NCBI GenBank assembly: GCA_944385645.1
Contig: CALWYA010000026.1
Span: 1 to 12,629 of the forward strand
Direction of reading: 5' to 3'
DNA from: an uncultured Oscillospiraceae bacterium
GTDB taxonomy: Bacteria > Bacillota > Clostridia > Oscillospirales > Oscillospiraceae
DNA length: 12,629 nt
Part shown: positions 11,822 to 12,629 of the stretch, piece after piece
Layout: the number at the start of each line of letters is the position of its first letter
Numbering within the stretch: the stretch's first letter is position 1
Translations under genes and position numbers: made by a program
Notes under the pieces: model-generated
Database searches by the model: none
Told to the model about the DNA's origin: nothing
Seen by the model: only the letters and a program-made list of their open reading frames with translations

Positions 11822-11951
11822 GTCCCAATTCTCACCGGGATTTGCTCCGGCGGGGAGGGGGAAAATGGGGGAAATCGCCGGGGCGGTCCCGGACTAAAGG
11901 GGGGAGCGGCTGGGCATGATGGGAGAAGAGTTTCTTCCGAGGTGAGAGTGT

Positions 11952-12629
11952 ATGTCTGAGAGCCGATTTACCGCCGCCGCCCTGGGGGCCATCCGCCTGG
12001 CCCGGGAGAGCGCCGCCGCCCTGGGCCACGCCTATGTGGGCAGCGAGCACCTGCTCCTGGGACTGGCCGGCCAGGAATTCAGCCCGGCGGCGGCCGCCCT
12101 GCGCGCGGCGGGGGCGGACAGCGCGGCCCTGCGGGCCGCCGTGGCCCAGCGGGTGGGGACCGGGGTGCCCGTCCGCGCCCCCCACCAGGGGCTGACCCCC
12201 AACTGCTGTCTGGCCATCCAGGGGGCGGCGGCGGAGAGCCGCCGGCTGGGCCAGCGGGCGGTGAACTCCGAGCACCTGCTGCTGGGCCTGCTGAGGGAGC
12301 AGGACAGCGAGGCCTTTCTCCTGCTGGCCCACTGCGGGGTGGACGGGGAGGCCCTGTACCATCAGGTGCGGGCCTCCCTGGGAGGGGAGGAGCCGGCCCC
12401 CCGCCCCCGGATCCGGGAGCCGGAGCCCCGGTACGCCGGGGACACCCGGCAGCTGGACCAGTGCGCCCGGGACCTGACCCGCATGGCCCTGGAGGGGCGG
12501 CTGGACCCCATGATCGGCCGGCGGGAGGAGCTGGACCGGGTGATCCAGATTTTGTCCCGGCGCACCAAGAACAACCCCGCCCTCATCGGCGAGCCGGGGG
12601 TGGGCAAGACGGCGGTGGCCGAGGGGCTG
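11952..12629 (+). CDS. clpC: ClpC-type AAA+ unfoldase, N-terminal part (cut by window end)
   Basis: The first 226 residues are present. Two Clp N-domain repeats are seen (YVGSEHLLLGL at about 28-38 and VNSEHLLLGLLRE at about 105-117), a linker with EEPAPRPRIREPEPRY, then the start of the first AAA+ module with LDPMIGRREELDRVIQILSRRTKNNP and Walker A GEPGVGKT (213-220). ClpC feeds unfolded proteins into ClpP. It is preceded by GAGGTGA 6 nt before the ATG. No ctsR, mcsA or mcsB gene precedes it, unlike the Bacillus operon, and no CtsR or CIRCE operator is evident upstream. The linker before the AAA+ module is Pro/Arg/Glu-rich. ClpB is less likely because of the paired GSEHLLLGL-type repeats. 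I saw no clear promoter in 11822-11951. Confidence 0.9.
   Translation, partial: MSESRFTAAALGAIRLARESAAALGHAYVGSEHLLLGLAGQEFSPAAAALRAAGADSAALRAAVAQRVGTGVPVRAPHQGLTPNCCLAIQGAAAESRRLGQRAVNSEHLLLGLLREQDSEAFLLLAHCGVDGEALYHQVRASLGGEEPAPRPRIREPEPRYAGDTRQLDQCARDLTRMALEGRLDPMIGRREELDRVIQILSRRTKNNPALIGEPGVGKTAVAEGL

Noticed and set aside
11822..11951. Heat-shock operator (CIRCE or CtsR site) before clpC
   Set aside because: No TTAGCACTC-N9-GAGTGCTAA and no GGTCAAA heptad repeat could be found by eye on either strand.

Overview
The window looks like chromosomal DNA of a high-GC anaerobic Firmicute of the class Clostridia, most likely an Oscillospiraceae gut commensal (Flavonifractor / Intestinimonas / Pseudoflavonifractor type). 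I infer this from the gene families: a YerC-type TrpR relative, Hsp33, a DUF3298 protein, an [FeFe]-hydrogenase-like protein with an N-terminal ferredoxin region, a UBA-DUF4342-like membrane protein, a 2[4Fe-4S] ferredoxin and ClpC. Strong AGGAGG-type ribosome binding sites, the very high GC coding sequence and the GC-rich intergenic palindromes fit as well. The genus cannot be fixed from the sequence alone.

Layout. (1) 1-1040, plus: the 3' part of a very acidic, probably exported protein built from tandem modules of about 150 residues, ending at a strong terminator. (2) 1100-1455: no gene, but a cluster of intergenic palindromes and degenerate repeats. (3) 1497-3438, minus: a compact operon yerC-like regulator > SAM methyltransferase > hslO, with its own promoter and terminator. 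(4) 3631-4299, plus: a soluble DUF3298-type protein that runs tail-to-tail into, and overlaps by 38 nt, (5) 4262-5512, minus: an [FeFe]-hydrogenase-like iron-sulfur protein. (6) 5631-6815, minus: an exported protein with a copper-amine-oxidase-type N domain, a Pro/Thr linker and a C-terminal domain resembling a polysaccharide deacetylase that has lost its metal and catalytic residues. (7) 6841-6880: two divergent sigma-A-type promoters that overlap around a palindrome. (8) 7009-10569, plus: a UBA/DUF4342-like membrane protein, then a response regulator, a flavodoxin-like protein and a sensor histidine kinase; the flavodoxin gene sits between the two halves of the two-component system. (9) 10703-11428, minus: a TrhA/hemolysin III membrane protein with a near-consensus promoter. 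(10) 11592-11762, minus: a 56-residue 2[4Fe-4S] ferredoxin. (11) 11952-12629, plus: the start of a clpC gene, cut by the window end.

How the genes may work together. Much of the window concerns redox and protein or envelope quality control: Hsp33 is a redox-switched chaperone holdase, ClpC an unfoldase, the ferredoxin and hydrogenase-like protein handle low-potential electrons, and the histidine kinase and exported proteins act at the envelope. The most unusual local arrangement is the response regulator > flavodoxin-like > histidine kinase operon, which suggests a link between FMN redox chemistry and envelope signalling. That link is inference. I found no tRNA, rRNA, CRISPR array, transposase or phage gene.
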